A DNA stretch of 64,000 nucleotides from Aquimarina sp. AU474 (GCF_900312815.1 NZ_OMPE01000004.1:124001-188000); one strand, 5' to 3'. Positions 45,751-55,478 are shown, numbered from the stretch's first letter. Notes: generated by a model from the letters alone, not told the origin. Numbers and translations: made by a program.

Positions 45751-46284
45751 TTATCCTTTAAACACTATTTTTCTTAATTTGTATCCTTCTATTTTGATTA
45801 AATATGTTTTTGGATCTACTAAGTAATGAATATAATCATCAACTTTTCCTTTATCCAATAATCTACCATCCAAAGTATATAAACTATAATCTAGTCCTTG
45901 TGGTACTTCGATGATATGTCTGAAAGTTTTTTGAGCTATAGTTTGTTGACAAGCATCGTCTGCCAAAAATCTATTAATAAATGTTACTCTTCCTTGTTCT
46001 TCACCTTCAAGAGTTACAGTAGCAGTGCTATCTATATCAATAATTCCATTTCCGGTAAGATCTCCAAGGATTATTAAACATGCATTTCTTATTTTAATCC
46101 GTGCTCCATCTTCAATATGCAGACTCTCGGTAATAAAAATAACACCTTCTTCTGTATTCTCATCCAGACCATTAATCACGGTGTTCTCTGTCACTGATAT
46201 TAGCTTATAGGAAATATCAATTTTTGTATTCGCAAATACAATGCTTGTTACAAGCAAGGCAAAAATGGGTAGTAGTGTTTTCAT
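45751..46284 (-). CDS. Small secreted protein with probable type IX sorting domain
   Basis: A 177-residue secreted protein. It has a signal peptide (MKTLLPIFALLVTSIVFA), a beta-rich middle with repeat-like turns (LHIEDGARIKIRNACLIILG, DLTGNGIIDIDSTATVTLEG) that suggests a short parallel beta-helix, and a C-terminal ~70 residues (LDYSLYTLDGRLLDKGKVDD, ending TYLIKIEGYKLRKIVFKG) resembling a type A T9SS C-terminal signal, including the lysine-rich final strand. Such a signal would send it through the type IX system to the surface. The middle part matches no family I know. It lies 209 bases upstream of the hybrid kinase gene with a terminator between. Confidence 0.75.
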   Translation of the reverse strand: MKTLLPIFALLVTSIVFANTKIDISYKLISVTENTVINGLDENTEEGVIFITESLHIEDGARIKIRNACLIILGDLTGNGIIDIDSTATVTLEGEEQGRVTFINRFLADDACQQTIAQKTFRHIIEVPQGLDYSLYTLDGRLLDKGKVDDYIHYLVDPKTYLIKIEGYKLRKIVFKG

Positions 46285-46813
46285 AAAGTTTGGTTTTAGG
46301 GTTAAACCTTAATTTAATTTGTAAGTAAATACTTACTTATGATGATTTTTTATCGTTGTAAAACACAAAATCAACGACAATATACAATAAATTATGTTAA
46401 AAACATACTTTGATTATGCTTATTGCCGATAATAAGCTGCAGATATTATTAAGAAATTCTACGTACCCCCTGTATTTACTGCATGTTCGACATATGTTAA
46501 TTTTTTGTTTTTTTTAACAAAATTTAACTTTTTAGAGAATATTTTACTGATTTTTAGGTAAATAACAAAAAACGCTTATTCGAAAGCCTATTTCGTAGTA
46601 ATTTAAAGTTTAAGTATATATTTAGTTTTTAGGCTACAGTTAATTCATTTATAATTAAGGTTTTAATATTGCCAAAATCTTATATTTTAGTTAAAACTAT
46701 GTTTTTTACTCCGTAGGATGTTCCATTTTATATAAATTACGCGCTGATTATGCGTAACGAATCCTCATTTCTTACGTCATATTACGGATAACTAATCTTA
46801 ATTTATTAATAGA
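46285..46813. other. 529-base intergenic region upstream of two divergent genes
   Basis: Very AT-rich and without credible open frames. It carries the promoters of the leftward secreted protein and the rightward M13 peptidase, but I found no convincing TAnnTTTG element. A 16-bp palindrome GTAAGTAAATACTTAC lies at 46321-46336, 37 bases before the leftward gene. It resembles the nitrogen palindrome but with its half-sites two bases closer. The remainder shows only A/T runs. Confidence 0.55.
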
Positions 46814-48889
46814 ATGAGTTTAAAAATGAAAAATGTGTATTTTTTGGCTGTATTCGCTGTTGCATTTGTAAGTTGTAAAAACGAAACAAAAAAAGAACAG
46901 AGTGAAGAAGTTGCAGAAGTTGAAAAAGTTCCAGGAATAGTTCTTGAGAACATGGATACTTCAATCAGTCCAAAAGAAGATTTTTACAATTACGTTAATG
47001 GTAATTGGATGAAAACTACAGAAATTCCTGAAGATAGAACCCGTTGGGGTGGTTTCGGAGTTTTGAGAAAGAAAACTGATGATGATGTTTTAAAAATTTT
47101 AGAAGAAGCTAAGGCAAGCGGAAAATATGCTGCTGACTCGGATCAAGCCAAGGCACTTGCTATTTTTGACACTAAATTAGATACTGTAGCCAGAAATAAA
47201 GCAGGATTAACTCCTCTACAACCGGCTTTGGATGATATCGCATCGGTTAAAAATTTAAATGATCTTCAAACAGTAATAGCAAAAAACCCATCAGTTTCTA
47301 CACCTTTTATTAATATTGGTGTGCAAGCTGATCTAAGTAATAGCGAAATGAATGCTGTATACTTAGGAGCTAATGGATTAGGGTTACCTGATCGTGATTA
47401 TTATCTGGATCAAGACGAAAAATCAAAAGAGATTCGTGAAGAATATAAAAAGCATATTGTAAGAATGTTGCAAATGTTGGGTGATTCAGAATCTGATGCT
47501 ATCGCTGCTTCTAATAAAATACTTGAGTTAGAAACTGCATTGGCAGAGCCTAGATTAGATAAAGTTGAAAGAAGAGATGCTCGTAATTACAATAACCCTA
47601 GAACAATTGCAGAAGCAGATGCAATGCTTTCTTCTATTGATTTTAATAAATTAATAACTGATCTTGGAATTACGAAAAAATTTGATACTATTATTGTTGC
47701 CCAGTTACGTTTTGCAAAATCTTTAGATGGGTTCTTAAAAAATACTCCTATTGAAGATTTAAAAACTTTAGTAAGATGGGATACTTTTAATAGTGCTACA
47801 GGTAGATTAAGTACTGAAGTAGAAGATGCAAATTGGGAATTTTATAGTAAATACCTTAGAGGACAAAAGGAACAACGTCCTGCAGATGAGAGAGCGCTTG
47901 CTACAGTGAATGGTACTGTAGGTGAAGCTTTAGGTAAATTATATGTGGATGAAAAATTTCCGCCAGAGGCTAAAGCTAAAGCTGAAAAAATGATTGCCAA
48001 TGTAATTGAAGCATATAAAGCACGTATCCAGAAGTTAGATTGGATGAGTGATACTACAAAAACAAAAGCAATAGAAAAATTAAACAAGTTTACCGTTAAA
48101 ATTGGATACCCGGATTCTTGGGAAGATTATTCAAAAATGGAAGTAGCTGCAGATAAAACGTATTTCGAAAATATGGCTGCTGTTGGTAAATGGGCAAGAG
48201 ATAAGAATTTTGCAGAAATAGGAGAGCCTGTAGACAAGACCGAATGGGGAATGTCTCCACAAACAGTAAATGCATATTTTAATCCGCTTAATAATGAGAT
48301 TGTTTTTCCGGCAGCAATTTTACAACCGCCATTTTACAACTACACGGCTGATGAGGCTGTAAATTATGGAGGAATAGGTGCCGTAATTGGACATGAAATT
48401 TCTCATGCATTTGATGATTCTGGAGCTCGTTTTGATAGTGATGGAAATCTGAAGAATTGGTGGACAGATGAAGATCTTGCAGCTTTCACAGAAAGAGGAA
48501 ATGCATTGGCAGAACAATATGATGCTATAGAAGTTCTAGATAGTGTATTTATCAATGGTAAATTTACATTAGGAGAAAATATAGGAGATTTAGGAGGAGT
48601 ATTAGGTGCATATGATGGCTTACAGAGGCATTTTGCAGAGAATGGTAGACCTGAAGATATTGATGGGTTTACTGCAGAGCAACGTTTTTTCATGTCTTGG
48701 GCAACCGTTTGGAGAACAAAAATACGTGAAGATGCTTTGAGAACTCAAATCAAAACAGATCCACATTCTCCTGGAGATACAAGAGCAATTCAACCTTTAT
48801 TGAATGTTGAGGAGTTTTATAAAGCTTTTGATATAAAAGAAGGAGATAAAATGTATTTGGCACCAGAAAAAAGAGTACATATCTGGTAA
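46814..48889 (+). CDS. M13-family zinc metallopeptidase lipoprotein
   Basis: Neprilysin-type zinc endopeptidase, anchored in the envelope, that would cut small peptides. The 691-residue protein has a lipoprotein signal ending at VAFVSC (Cys21 from the first ATG; an ATG at 46826 is an alternative start). The M13 N-terminal domain opens SPKEDFYNYVNGNWMKTTEI. The catalytic domain contains the zinc motif GHEISHAFDD (His527, Glu528, His531), the third ligand in GENIGDLGG, NAYFNPLNNEIVFPAAILQP, and the C-terminal YLAPEKRVHIW. All catalytic residues are present and length is normal for bacterial M13 enzymes. It is a single gene followed by a shared terminator. Confidence 0.96.
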   Translation: MSLKMKNVYFLAVFAVAFVSCKNETKKEQSEEVAEVEKVPGIVLENMDTSISPKEDFYNYVNGNWMKTTEIPEDRTRWGGFGVLRKKTDDDVLKILEEAKASGKYAADSDQAKALAIFDTKLDTVARNKAGLTPLQPALDDIASVKNLNDLQTVIAKNPSVSTPFINIGVQADLSNSEMNAVYLGANGLGLPDRDYYLDQDEKSKEIREEYKKHIVRMLQMLGDSESDAIAASNKILELETALAEPRLDKVERRDARNYNNPRTIAEADAMLSSIDFNKLITDLGITKKFDTIIVAQLRFAKSLDGFLKNTPIEDLKTLVRWDTFNSATGRLSTEVEDANWEFYSKYLRGQKEQRPADERALATVNGTVGEALGKLYVDEKFPPEAKAKAEKMIANVIEAYKARIQKLDWMSDTTKTKAIEKLNKFTVKIGYPDSWEDYSKMEVAADKTYFENMAAVGKWARDKNFAEIGEPVDKTEWGMSPQTVNAYFNPLNNEIVFPAAILQPPFYNYTADEAVNYGGIGAVIGHEISHAFDDSGARFDSDGNLKNWWTDEDLAAFTERGNALAEQYDAIEVLDSVFINGKFTLGENIGDLGGVLGAYDGLQRHFAENGRPEDIDGFTAEQRFFMSWATVWRTKIREDALRTQIKTDPHSPGDTRAIQPLLNVEEFYKAFDIKEGDKMYLAPEKRVHIW

Positions 48890-48912
48890 AAATATATGAG
48901 ATAAAATAAATT

Positions 48913-48940
48913 AAAACCCTGCTATTTGGCAGGGTTTTTT
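48913..48940. terminator. Terminator between the M13 peptidase and the ACT-like gene
   Basis: A 10-bp stem (AAAACCCTGC, 48913-48922, with 48929-48938) with a 6-base loop and a T-run on the plus side. On the minus strand A-rich sequence also gives T's, so it can serve both convergent genes. Confidence 0.88.
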
Positions 48941-48942
48941 AT

Positions 48943-49587
48943 TTAATTCTCTTTAATTTCATTCATGAGTAAGAAGGCTTGGTTCACATAATCCTTTTCT
49001 AAAAATAAAGTAAAATAATTGGAGGTAGAGATAACTTCAAAAACGGGAATACCTTCGTAAGCCAATAATTTGAAAATATAAAAGTACAAGCCAATTACTT
49101 TTGAATTATCTTCGGGCAATGCAATAGACATAGATGATAAGTTATCTGCAACCGAGATTCGAGTTTCATTCTTAAAATGTTTTTCTACGGTATCTTTAAG
49201 AGATGAAGTAACCAAAATATTACTTTCTTGAAAATTACTAGAATAGGTGAAATAGGCCTTAGCTTCATTCTTCACACTATTTAATAGGTTCGCTTGACTG
49301 GTTAATATGGTATTTGAGTTTAAAAAAGTATATTCCGTAATTCCTGATCTCACTACAATATCACCAAGATTTCTTAAATTATCTATATGTTTGATTCTTC
49401 TTGGGTGATAACGCCTCAGGGCCATAACAATCGAACCTGGTTTAACAGGTTTTCTCATCACTTTTTCTACTTGTGGTAAAAGGTCAATCGCTAAAGAGCT
49501 AAAATTAATAATATCTCTTGATAAAGCATCTTCTAAAAAAGGTTGATGTCTTAAAATATTATGTACACAATCGGTAATAGTTTTCAT
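48943..49587 (-). CDS. ACT-like regulatory protein divergent from aspartate kinase
   Basis: Unknown protein of 214 residues, probably cytoplasmic. The N-terminal ~70 residues form a helical segment containing a basic patch, IVMALRRYHPRRIKHIDN. The remainder reads as two ACT-like beta-alpha modules: DIVVRSGITEYTFLNSNTIL and, at the C-terminus, IPVFEVISTSNYFTLFLEKD followed by YVNQAFLLMNEI, which parallels the end of an aspartate kinase ACT domain. It lies back to back with aspartate kinase, separated by 115 bases. A helical basic segment joined to ACT-like modules would suit an amino-acid-responsive regulator, but this is inference. Confidence 0.7.
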   Translation of the reverse strand: MKTITDCVHNILRHQPFLEDALSRDIINFSSLAIDLLPQVEKVMRKPVKPGSIVMALRRYHPRRIKHIDNLRNLGDIVVRSGITEYTFLNSNTILTSQANLLNSVKNEAKAYFTYSSNFQESNILVTSSLKDTVEKHFKNETRISVADNLSSMSIALPEDNSKVIGLYFYIFKLLAYEGIPVFEVISTSNYFTLFLEKDYVNQAFLLMNEIKEN

Positions 49588-49702
49588 TGTTATATATTTA
49601 ACAGGCTGTGCTAATTTATGCTTTTTCTTTTAAAATATTTATAATATGTATGTAATTAATTAATTATGCAGTATAAAAAGAACAATAGCAAAAGAAAAAT
49701 TG

Positions 49703-51037
49703 ATGAAAATTTTAAAGTTTGGCGGGACATCTGTAGGGTCGGTAGAAAATTTACATAGGGTTAAGGATATCCTTGTGTCTGATCAAGAAAGTAAAATAGT
49801 GGTGTGTTCTGCAATGTCTGGAGTTACAGATCAATTAGTTAGTTTGGTAGAACATGTAAAATTTGAGGATACCGATGCTATTACAAGAAGTATTCATAGA
49901 TTAGAAAGTAAACATAGTGATGTTATTGATGTGTTAATCCAAAATGAAGATATTAAAGGAACTCTTAAAGATGGTTTGTCGTTAATGATTACAGAGTTAT
50001 TTGAAATTTCGAATCAAAAATATTCTGAAATTATAAATTCTCAAATCATCACCTATGGAGAAGCTCTTTTAACTTATATTTTTTCGGGTTTTTTAAATTC
50101 ACTCCAAATTCACAATGTTCTTTTAGATGCTAAAGATTTTATGCATGTAGAAACTGTAGAGAATCCAAATATATTAAAAGTAGGTAAGAGAATTGAAAAA
50201 GTGTTAGAAGAGAGTACTCAATCTTCTATTTATATTACACAAGGTTTTGTTTGTAGAAATAATAATGGAGATATAGGGCATTTAAAGAGAGGTGGAAGTG
50301 ATTATACCGCAACAATTATTGGAGCAGCTATCAATGCTTCAGAAATTCAAATTTGGACAGATATAGATGGATTGCATAATAATGATCCTAGATTCGTAGA
50401 TAATACGCAACCAATATCTCATCTTACGTATAACGAGGCAGCAGAATTGGCATACTTTGGGGCTAAAATTTTACACCCTCAAACAGTTTCTCCAGTTGTT
50501 GGTAAAGAAATTCCGGTGTTATTAAAGAATACATTTGATCCAGAAGCATCTGGGACAATCATCTCTAACAAAACATATAAAAAGGGATTAAAAGCTATTT
50601 CTGCTAAGGATGGTATTACAGCAATAAAGATTAAATCCAACCGAATGTTAATGGCGCATGGATATTTAAGAAGGATTTTTGAGGTTTTTGATAATTATCA
50701 TACTTCTATAGACATGATTACTACTTCAGAAATTGCAATATCATTAACTATAGATAATGTAAGTAACCTAGATAAGATCATAAAAGAAATTGAAACTTAT
50801 GCAGAGGTTACTGTCGAACAAAATCATAGTATTATATGTATTGTTGGAGAATCTGTAATTAATGATAAAAATTCATATAAATTATTCGAGATTCTAAATT
50901 ATATTCCGGTAAGAATGGTTTCATATGGGGGAAGTAATAATAATATTTCCATACTAGTGGATACTAAGGATAAGATACCAACTTTAAGGTTTTTAAATGA
51001 AAAACTATTTCAAGTACGACATGAAATAGTGGTATAA
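49703..51037 (+). CDS. lysC: Aspartate kinase
   Basis: Phosphorylates aspartate, the first step toward lysine, threonine and methionine. I chose the ATG at 49703 over the TTG at 49700. The ~445-residue protein has the kinase motif KFGGTSVGS (4-12), GFVCRNNNGDIGHLKRGGSD, which carries the GRGGSD-type aspartate-binding loop, and IWTDIDGLHNNDPR. Two C-terminal ACT domains (~300-444) follow, with TAIKIKSNRMLMAHGYLRRI and VRMVSYGGSNNNISILVD. The arrangement is that of monofunctional aspartate kinases inhibited by amino acids. It is divergent from the ACT-like gene at 48943. A long non-coding region follows. Confidence 0.96.
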   Translation: MKILKFGGTSVGSVENLHRVKDILVSDQESKIVVCSAMSGVTDQLVSLVEHVKFEDTDAITRSIHRLESKHSDVIDVLIQNEDIKGTLKDGLSLMITELFEISNQKYSEIINSQIITYGEALLTYIFSGFLNSLQIHNVLLDAKDFMHVETVENPNILKVGKRIEKVLEESTQSSIYITQGFVCRNNNGDIGHLKRGGSDYTATIIGAAINASEIQIWTDIDGLHNNDPRFVDNTQPISHLTYNEAAELAYFGAKILHPQTVSPVVGKEIPVLLKNTFDPEASGTIISNKTYKKGLKAISAKDGITAIKIKSNRMLMAHGYLRRIFEVFDNYHTSIDMITTSEIAISLTIDNVSNLDKIIKEIETYAEVTVEQNHSIICIVGESVINDKNSYKLFEILNYIPVRMVSYGGSNNNISILVDTKDKIPTLRFLNEKLFQVRHEIVV

Positions 51038-51373
51038 TTGTTTGTTATGTAATTTGTACAAGAGTAGGGTGAGAGCTTTGATATCATGCGTAATATATCT
51101 TCAAAAGGCTTAATCCCTACTTTTTTTATTGAAACATTATATGTGAATTTCAATTTTGTTATCTAACGTTGCGCTTTTTTTGCAAAAATAATTGAATCAT
51201 TTAAATTGTTCACTTCCCGTTATTTTTAATGGTTTTCTTCTTGTATTGTTAATTAGATTATCATATTGGTTCTCAGTTTTTAAAACCTAAGTTAACGGAT
51301 TGAAAACTTAACGGAGATTTCTATACAAATAAACTAATATTTAAGGGTAACATTTATAAAAACGTAGTACTCT

Positions 51374-51440
51374 ATATTGTAGAAGAGCATCTTTTGTCCT
51401 TTATTTGGTGATGATAAATAGTAAAGATATTATTATCTAA
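51374..51440. repeat. Diverged direct repeat, copy 1
   Basis: Begins ATATTGTAGAAGAGCATC and continues through TTTATTTGG, GATAAAT and TAAAGATAT. It matches copy 2 (51613-51680) over most positions with one short gap. Arms ATCTTTT and TAAAGAT inside the unit can pair. Confidence 0.55.
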
Positions 51441-51612
51441 CTGTTCATAATTATATGTGATATTTGGCAGAACCATAGAAAACTTGACTAAAGTAATATA
51501 GCTTAATTGTTTTATTTCATTTCAAAAAAAGTCAAACTTTTCAGGTTATTTTAGAATAAATTGATTCGAAATTCTCAAAAATCAATCGAAATTCTAGAAT
51601 ACCCATAACTAA

Positions 51613-51680
51613 ATATTGTAGAAGAATATCTTTTACATTTTCTTTGGTTTAGATAAATTTTAAAGATATCATCTTAGTTA
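51613..51680. repeat. Diverged direct repeat, copy 2
   Basis: Begins ATATTGTAGAAGAATATC and continues through TTTCTTTGG, GATAAAT and TAAAGATAT. It lies 239 bases after copy 1. Arms ATATCTTT (51626-51633) and AAAGATAT (51662-51669) can pair into a hairpin. Confidence 0.55.
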
Positions 51681-51925
51681 TGTAATTATAGTTGTTTTTG
51701 ACGCAACTATATTAAGCTTTAAAGTCTTATAGGTATTAAGTGCGTAATTAAGGGTAGTGTAGATGTTTTAAACCATGTTAAGATTATGTTATTTTACCAA
51801 CGCAGTATCTTTATTTATTGGTTAAACATATATATTTAGTTCGAATAGTCAGGGAAATTATAAAAGTCGTATTTATTTTATATTCACTTGTTTTAAATAA
51901 AATAAGGGAGATATAAATAAAGTGA

Positions 51926-52705
51926 ATGCTTTTGTATATAAATTTTAAGTGTGTGAAAAACAATTACAAGATTTTTGTTGGGTTACTCTTCATCTTATTT
52001 TTAAACATCAAATTTAGCTTGGTATACAGTCAATCTGTATCTGATAAAGAGGTGTATTATCAATGGTTCGATGATTCGGTAAAAAAAGAAAACACAAGCC
52101 TATATAATGGTACTGTGTTTGTGAATAGGTATAGAGTAATAGGAGAAAAACATCGGTTTTTTACTACGAATGATTTTTTGACTGGTACGATTTCTTATGA
52201 TGGTCAAAAATATTATAACCTTCCTATACAATATGATGTATATCAAGACGAACTTATTGTAAAATTGAAGCAAGGGTATCGAGAAGTGCCTTTGCAACTT
52301 ATTAAAAGTAAGGTGCATAGTTTTGTCATAAATAATACTCCTTTCGTAAATATTGTTAACGACAGTCTTGCGCAGAATAATAGAGATGGTTTTTATGAAG
52401 TGTTGCTCAAAACTCCTACACTTTCTCTTTTAAAAAAATATAATAAAGGAAGAAGAAAAAGAATCAAAAACGGCCAGGCTTTCTATGAGTTTGCGGCGAG
52501 TAGTGATCATATTCTTTTTTACAATCAAAAATACTTTGATGTAGGAAGCAAAAAAGAAGTAATAGAGGTTTTTCCTCAGTTTAAAGACGATATTAATTCA
52601 TTTTCTAGTACTTCTAAAAAATTAAAAAAAGCAGATCCAGATGCTTATAAAAAATCGTTGTTTAAAAAAATACATGGTTTAATTTCTAATGCTAATAATT
52701 TATAA
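51926..52705 (+). CDS. Secreted hypothetical protein heading the TonB/DUF4249 cluster
   Basis: I do not recognise a named family. The 259-residue protein has a signal peptide or anchor (~10-36, ending near LVYSQS). A GTG at 51953 is an alternative start giving a more usual signal length. The mature part is beta-rich (YNGTVFVNRYRVIGEKHRFF, GTISYDGQKYYNLPIQYDVY, DELIVKL) and ends in a basic helical stretch with KKLKKADPDAYKKSLFKKIH. Proteins of this look occur before TonB receptors in flavobacteria. It ends 2 bases before the receptor ATG, so the two are translated together and it probably serves the same uptake or surface complex. Confidence 0.8.
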   Translation: MLLYINFKCVKNNYKIFVGLLFILFLNIKFSLVYSQSVSDKEVYYQWFDDSVKKENTSLYNGTVFVNRYRVIGEKHRFFTTNDFLTGTISYDGQKYYNLPIQYDVYQDELIVKLKQGYREVPLQLIKSKVHSFVINNTPFVNIVNDSLAQNNRDGFYEVLLKTPTLSLLKKYNKGRRKRIKNGQAFYEFAASSDHILFYNQKYFDVGSKKEVIEVFPQFKDDINSFSSTSKKLKKADPDAYKKSLFKKIHGLISNANNL

Positions 52706-52707
52706 AA

Positions 52708-55470
52708 ATGAAGAAGTTATTATTCATTGTATTTTTAGTAAACTTCTTTGTTGCCACAGGCCAGCAAGAAGAAAAAAAAGTAACTGTAAATTTTAATGAT
52801 TTAAGTTTGTTGGAAGCTCTTCAGGTTATTGAATCTGCCACCGATTATCATTTTTATTACGTTGAAGAATGGTTGGGGGATAAACGTATCTCGGGAACGT
52901 ATACTCAGGTGCCCTTAAAAACTGTTTTGGATGAAATATTTAATAAGACAGTAATCAATTATTATTTATTAGAGGATAACGAAGTAGTATTGGTTCGAAA
53001 CAATGTTATTTATGATAATCTTCCTCAAGGTTTTTTCGGTAGAGAAATTAAAGAAACCGAACAAATTGTTCAAAAGACAAAACGAAAAATAAACCCTTCT
53101 TTTTATGTAGATCAAAAATCTTCTAGAAAAACTGAAACTATACGAATAGGAAGAGAGGATAAAAACAATCCTAAAAACAGTTTTACACTTAGTGGATTGG
53201 TTACAAATATGCGTACCGGTAGACCCATCGCTAACCTAGCTATTGTAGTGCCAGGAACTGATGTTGGTACTCAAACCAATAAAGATGGTTTTTATCAAAT
53301 AGAATTACCACAAGGGCAAAACATTATTGAAACTAGTTCTGTAGGAATTCAGGATTCTAAAAAACGTGTTATTATTTATAATGATGGGGAATTAGATTTT
53401 GAACTTGACGAAAGTTTAGAATTATTAGATGAGGTTATTCTCGAAGGTAAAGTAAGTAAAAATGTAACCGAAACTATAACAGGTGCAGAAAAAATAGATG
53501 TAGAAGAATCTAAAAATATTCCTCTAGTTCTAGGGGAAAGAGATGTTTTTAAAGTAGCTACTACTTTACCAGGTATTGCTACAGCGGGAGAAGGATCTGC
53601 AGGATTTAATGTTCGAGGGGGTAAAACAGACCAAAATCTAATACTAGTAGATGATGCTGTGATTTATAGTCCGCAACACTTTTTTGGGATTTTTTCGGCA
53701 TTGAACCCTTTTGCTATAGAAGATGTAACGATTTACAAAGGAAGTATTCCTGCAGAATATGGAGGAAGATTATCTTCCGTATTTGATATCCAACTAAAAG
53801 ATGCGAATACCAAAAAATTTAGTGGTGAAGCATCTATAGGCCCAGTAACGGGGAACGTGTTGTTAGATATTCCTGTAATAAAAGATAAATCAGGATTATT
53901 AGTAGGAGGACGAGGAGCTTATGCAAATTACATTCTAAAATCATTAGATGATGAGGCGTTAAAGGATAGTCAAGCTTCCTTTTACGATGCTAACCTTAAA
54001 TACACGCACAGATTTAATGAAAATAATAAGCTTAGCGCTAATGCCTATATAAGTAGAGATGATTTTAGTATTACTTCTGATTCATTATATGTATATAATA
54101 ACAGGTTACTATCATTAAAATGGGATCATACTTTTAATGATAAAAATAAAGGAAGTTTGATATTAGCAAACAGTCAATATAAGTTTAATATCGAGTTTGA
54201 TGGAGGTGCAAATAATAATTTTGATTTAGGGTTTTCGATCGATGAGACTGAGGCTAAATTAAAAATGAATCATGCCTTTAATGATAAGTACCAAATCGAT
54301 TATGGAGTGTCTAGTAAGTTGTATGTTATTGATCCAGGATCTATTGATCCTCTCGATGATCAATCTATAGTAACCCCATTTGCAATACCAAAAGAAAGAG
54401 CACTAGAATCTGCTGCGTTTATCGCCGGTAAATTAGATTTTACAGATAAATTTTCGATAGATGCGGGATTAAGATTTTCAGTATATAATGCATTGGGAGA
54501 AGGTCAACAAAGAGTTTTTGAAGAAGGTAGACCTAGAAGTGAGGCAACCGTCATAAATACACTGGATTTCGAGAAAAATGAGGTGATTGAAACTTATGGC
54601 GGCCCAGAAGCAAGAGTATCTGCAAGATATTTGATTAGACCGGATTTATCGATAAAAGCGAGTTTTAATAATACTTTTCAATACATACATAGATTATCGA
54701 ATAATACGACTGTATCGCCAATCGATACTTGGAAACTTTCGGATTTAAATATAGAACCACAAAGAGCAAATCAGTATTCTCTGGGATTATATAAAAATTT
54801 TAAAGATGATATTTATGAATTGAGTGTAGAAGGTTTCTATAAAACATCAGAGAATATTCTAGATTTTAAGACCGGAGCTCAGATTTTATTAAACGAAACC
54901 ATCGAGGCAGAAGTTTTGCAAGGCGAAGGTAAAGCGTATGGAGTAGAGTTTTTACTGAAGAAGAATAAAGGGAAATTCAATGGTTGGTTAGGATATACGT
55001 ATTCTAGATCTTTTATAAAATTGGATAGTCAATTTCCCGAAGAAGTGGTTAATAATGGAGAGTTTTTTCCTTCTAATTTTGATAAGCCTCACGATATTAG
55101 TGCAGTTGCCAACTATAAGTTTACCAAAAGATTTAGTCTCTCGGCTAATTTTGTATATCAAACCGGAAGACCTGTTACTTTTCCGGTAGGGAATTTTATT
55201 TTCAATGGATCAGAAACAGTAGTATTTAGTGATCGTAACAGATTTAGAATACCAGATTTTTATCGTTTAGATCTTGGATTTAATATTGAAGGAAATCATA
55301 AAAAGAAAAAATTAGCACATAGTTTTTGGACAATTTCTATTTATAATGTTTTAGGAAGAAATAATCCCTTCTCGGTATTTTTTGTTACCGAAGATGGAGA
55401 GGTGAAATCATTGAAAAGTTCGATATTTTCAATTCCAGTTCCTTCAATAACTTATAACTTCAAATTCTAA
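52708..55470 (+). CDS. TonB-dependent receptor with STN and carboxypeptidase-like domains
   Basis: Outer-membrane TonB-dependent receptor. The 920-residue protein has a signal peptide (~1-18, FFVATGQQ) and an STN domain (~25-98, VTVNFNDLSLLEALQVIE, ISGTYTQVPLKTVLDEIF), the module that in other receptors contacts an anti-sigma factor. A CarboxypepD_reg-like domain follows (~160-240, LSGLVTNMRTGRPIANLAIV), then the plug (~270-370, FNVRGGKTDQNLILVDDAVI and YKGSIPAEYGGRLSSVFDIQ) and a barrel. No FecR or sigma factor gene is adjacent. The four DUF4249 lipoproteins just downstream are the usual partners of this receptor group. The ligand is unknown. Confidence 0.93.
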   Translation: MKKLLFIVFLVNFFVATGQQEEKKVTVNFNDLSLLEALQVIESATDYHFYYVEEWLGDKRISGTYTQVPLKTVLDEIFNKTVINYYLLEDNEVVLVRNNVIYDNLPQGFFGREIKETEQIVQKTKRKINPSFYVDQKSSRKTETIRIGREDKNNPKNSFTLSGLVTNMRTGRPIANLAIVVPGTDVGTQTNKDGFYQIELPQGQNIIETSSVGIQDSKKRVIIYNDGELDFELDESLELLDEVILEGKVSKNVTETITGAEKIDVEESKNIPLVLGERDVFKVATTLPGIATAGEGSAGFNVRGGKTDQNLILVDDAVIYSPQHFFGIFSALNPFAIEDVTIYKGSIPAEYGGRLSSVFDIQLKDANTKKFSGEASIGPVTGNVLLDIPVIKDKSGLLVGGRGAYANYILKSLDDEALKDSQASFYDANLKYTHRFNENNKLSANAYISRDDFSITSDSLYVYNNRLLSLKWDHTFNDKNKGSLILANSQYKFNIEFDGGANNNFDLGFSIDETEAKLKMNHAFNDKYQIDYGVSSKLYVIDPGSIDPLDDQSIVTPFAIPKERALESAAFIAGKLDFTDKFSIDAGLRFSVYNALGEGQQRVFEEGRPRSEATVINTLDFEKNEVIETYGGPEARVSARYLIRPDLSIKASFNNTFQYIHRLSNNTTVSPIDTWKLSDLNIEPQRANQYSLGLYKNFKDDIYELSVEGFYKTSENILDFKTGAQILLNETIEAEVLQGEGKAYGVEFLLKKNKGKFNGWLGYTYSRSFIKLDSQFPEEVVNNGEFFPSNFDKPHDISAVANYKFTKRFSLSANFVYQTGRPVTFPVGNFIFNGSETVVFSDRNRFRIPDFYRLDLGFNIEGNHKKKKLAHSFWTISIYNVLGRNNPFSVFFVTEDGEVKSLKSSIFSIPVPSITYNFKF

Positions 55471-55478
55471 TCAAAAAA

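Larger units (their letters stand above)
51038..51925. other. 888-base non-coding region before the TonB/DUF4249 cluster
   Basis: Long AT-rich gap with no credible open frame on either strand. It holds a diverged direct repeat of about 67 bases (51374-51440 and 51613-51680), starting ATATTGTAGAAGA in both. It probably contains the promoter of the long cluster that follows and any regulatory elements for it. No terminator hairpin is obvious after aspartate kinase. Confidence 0.65.

Noticed and set aside
46321..46336. GTAAGTAAATACTTAC palindrome as a fifth nitrogen operator
   Set aside because: Half-sites AAGTA/TACTT are separated by two bases instead of four, no TAnnTTTG element adjoins it, and neither neighbouring gene is linked to nitrogen.
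46611..46630. TAAGTATATATTTAGTTTTT as a distant copy of the nitrogen promoter
   Set aside because: Only one half-site is kept, the -7 element lacks the final G, and it is ~180 bases from the next start codon.
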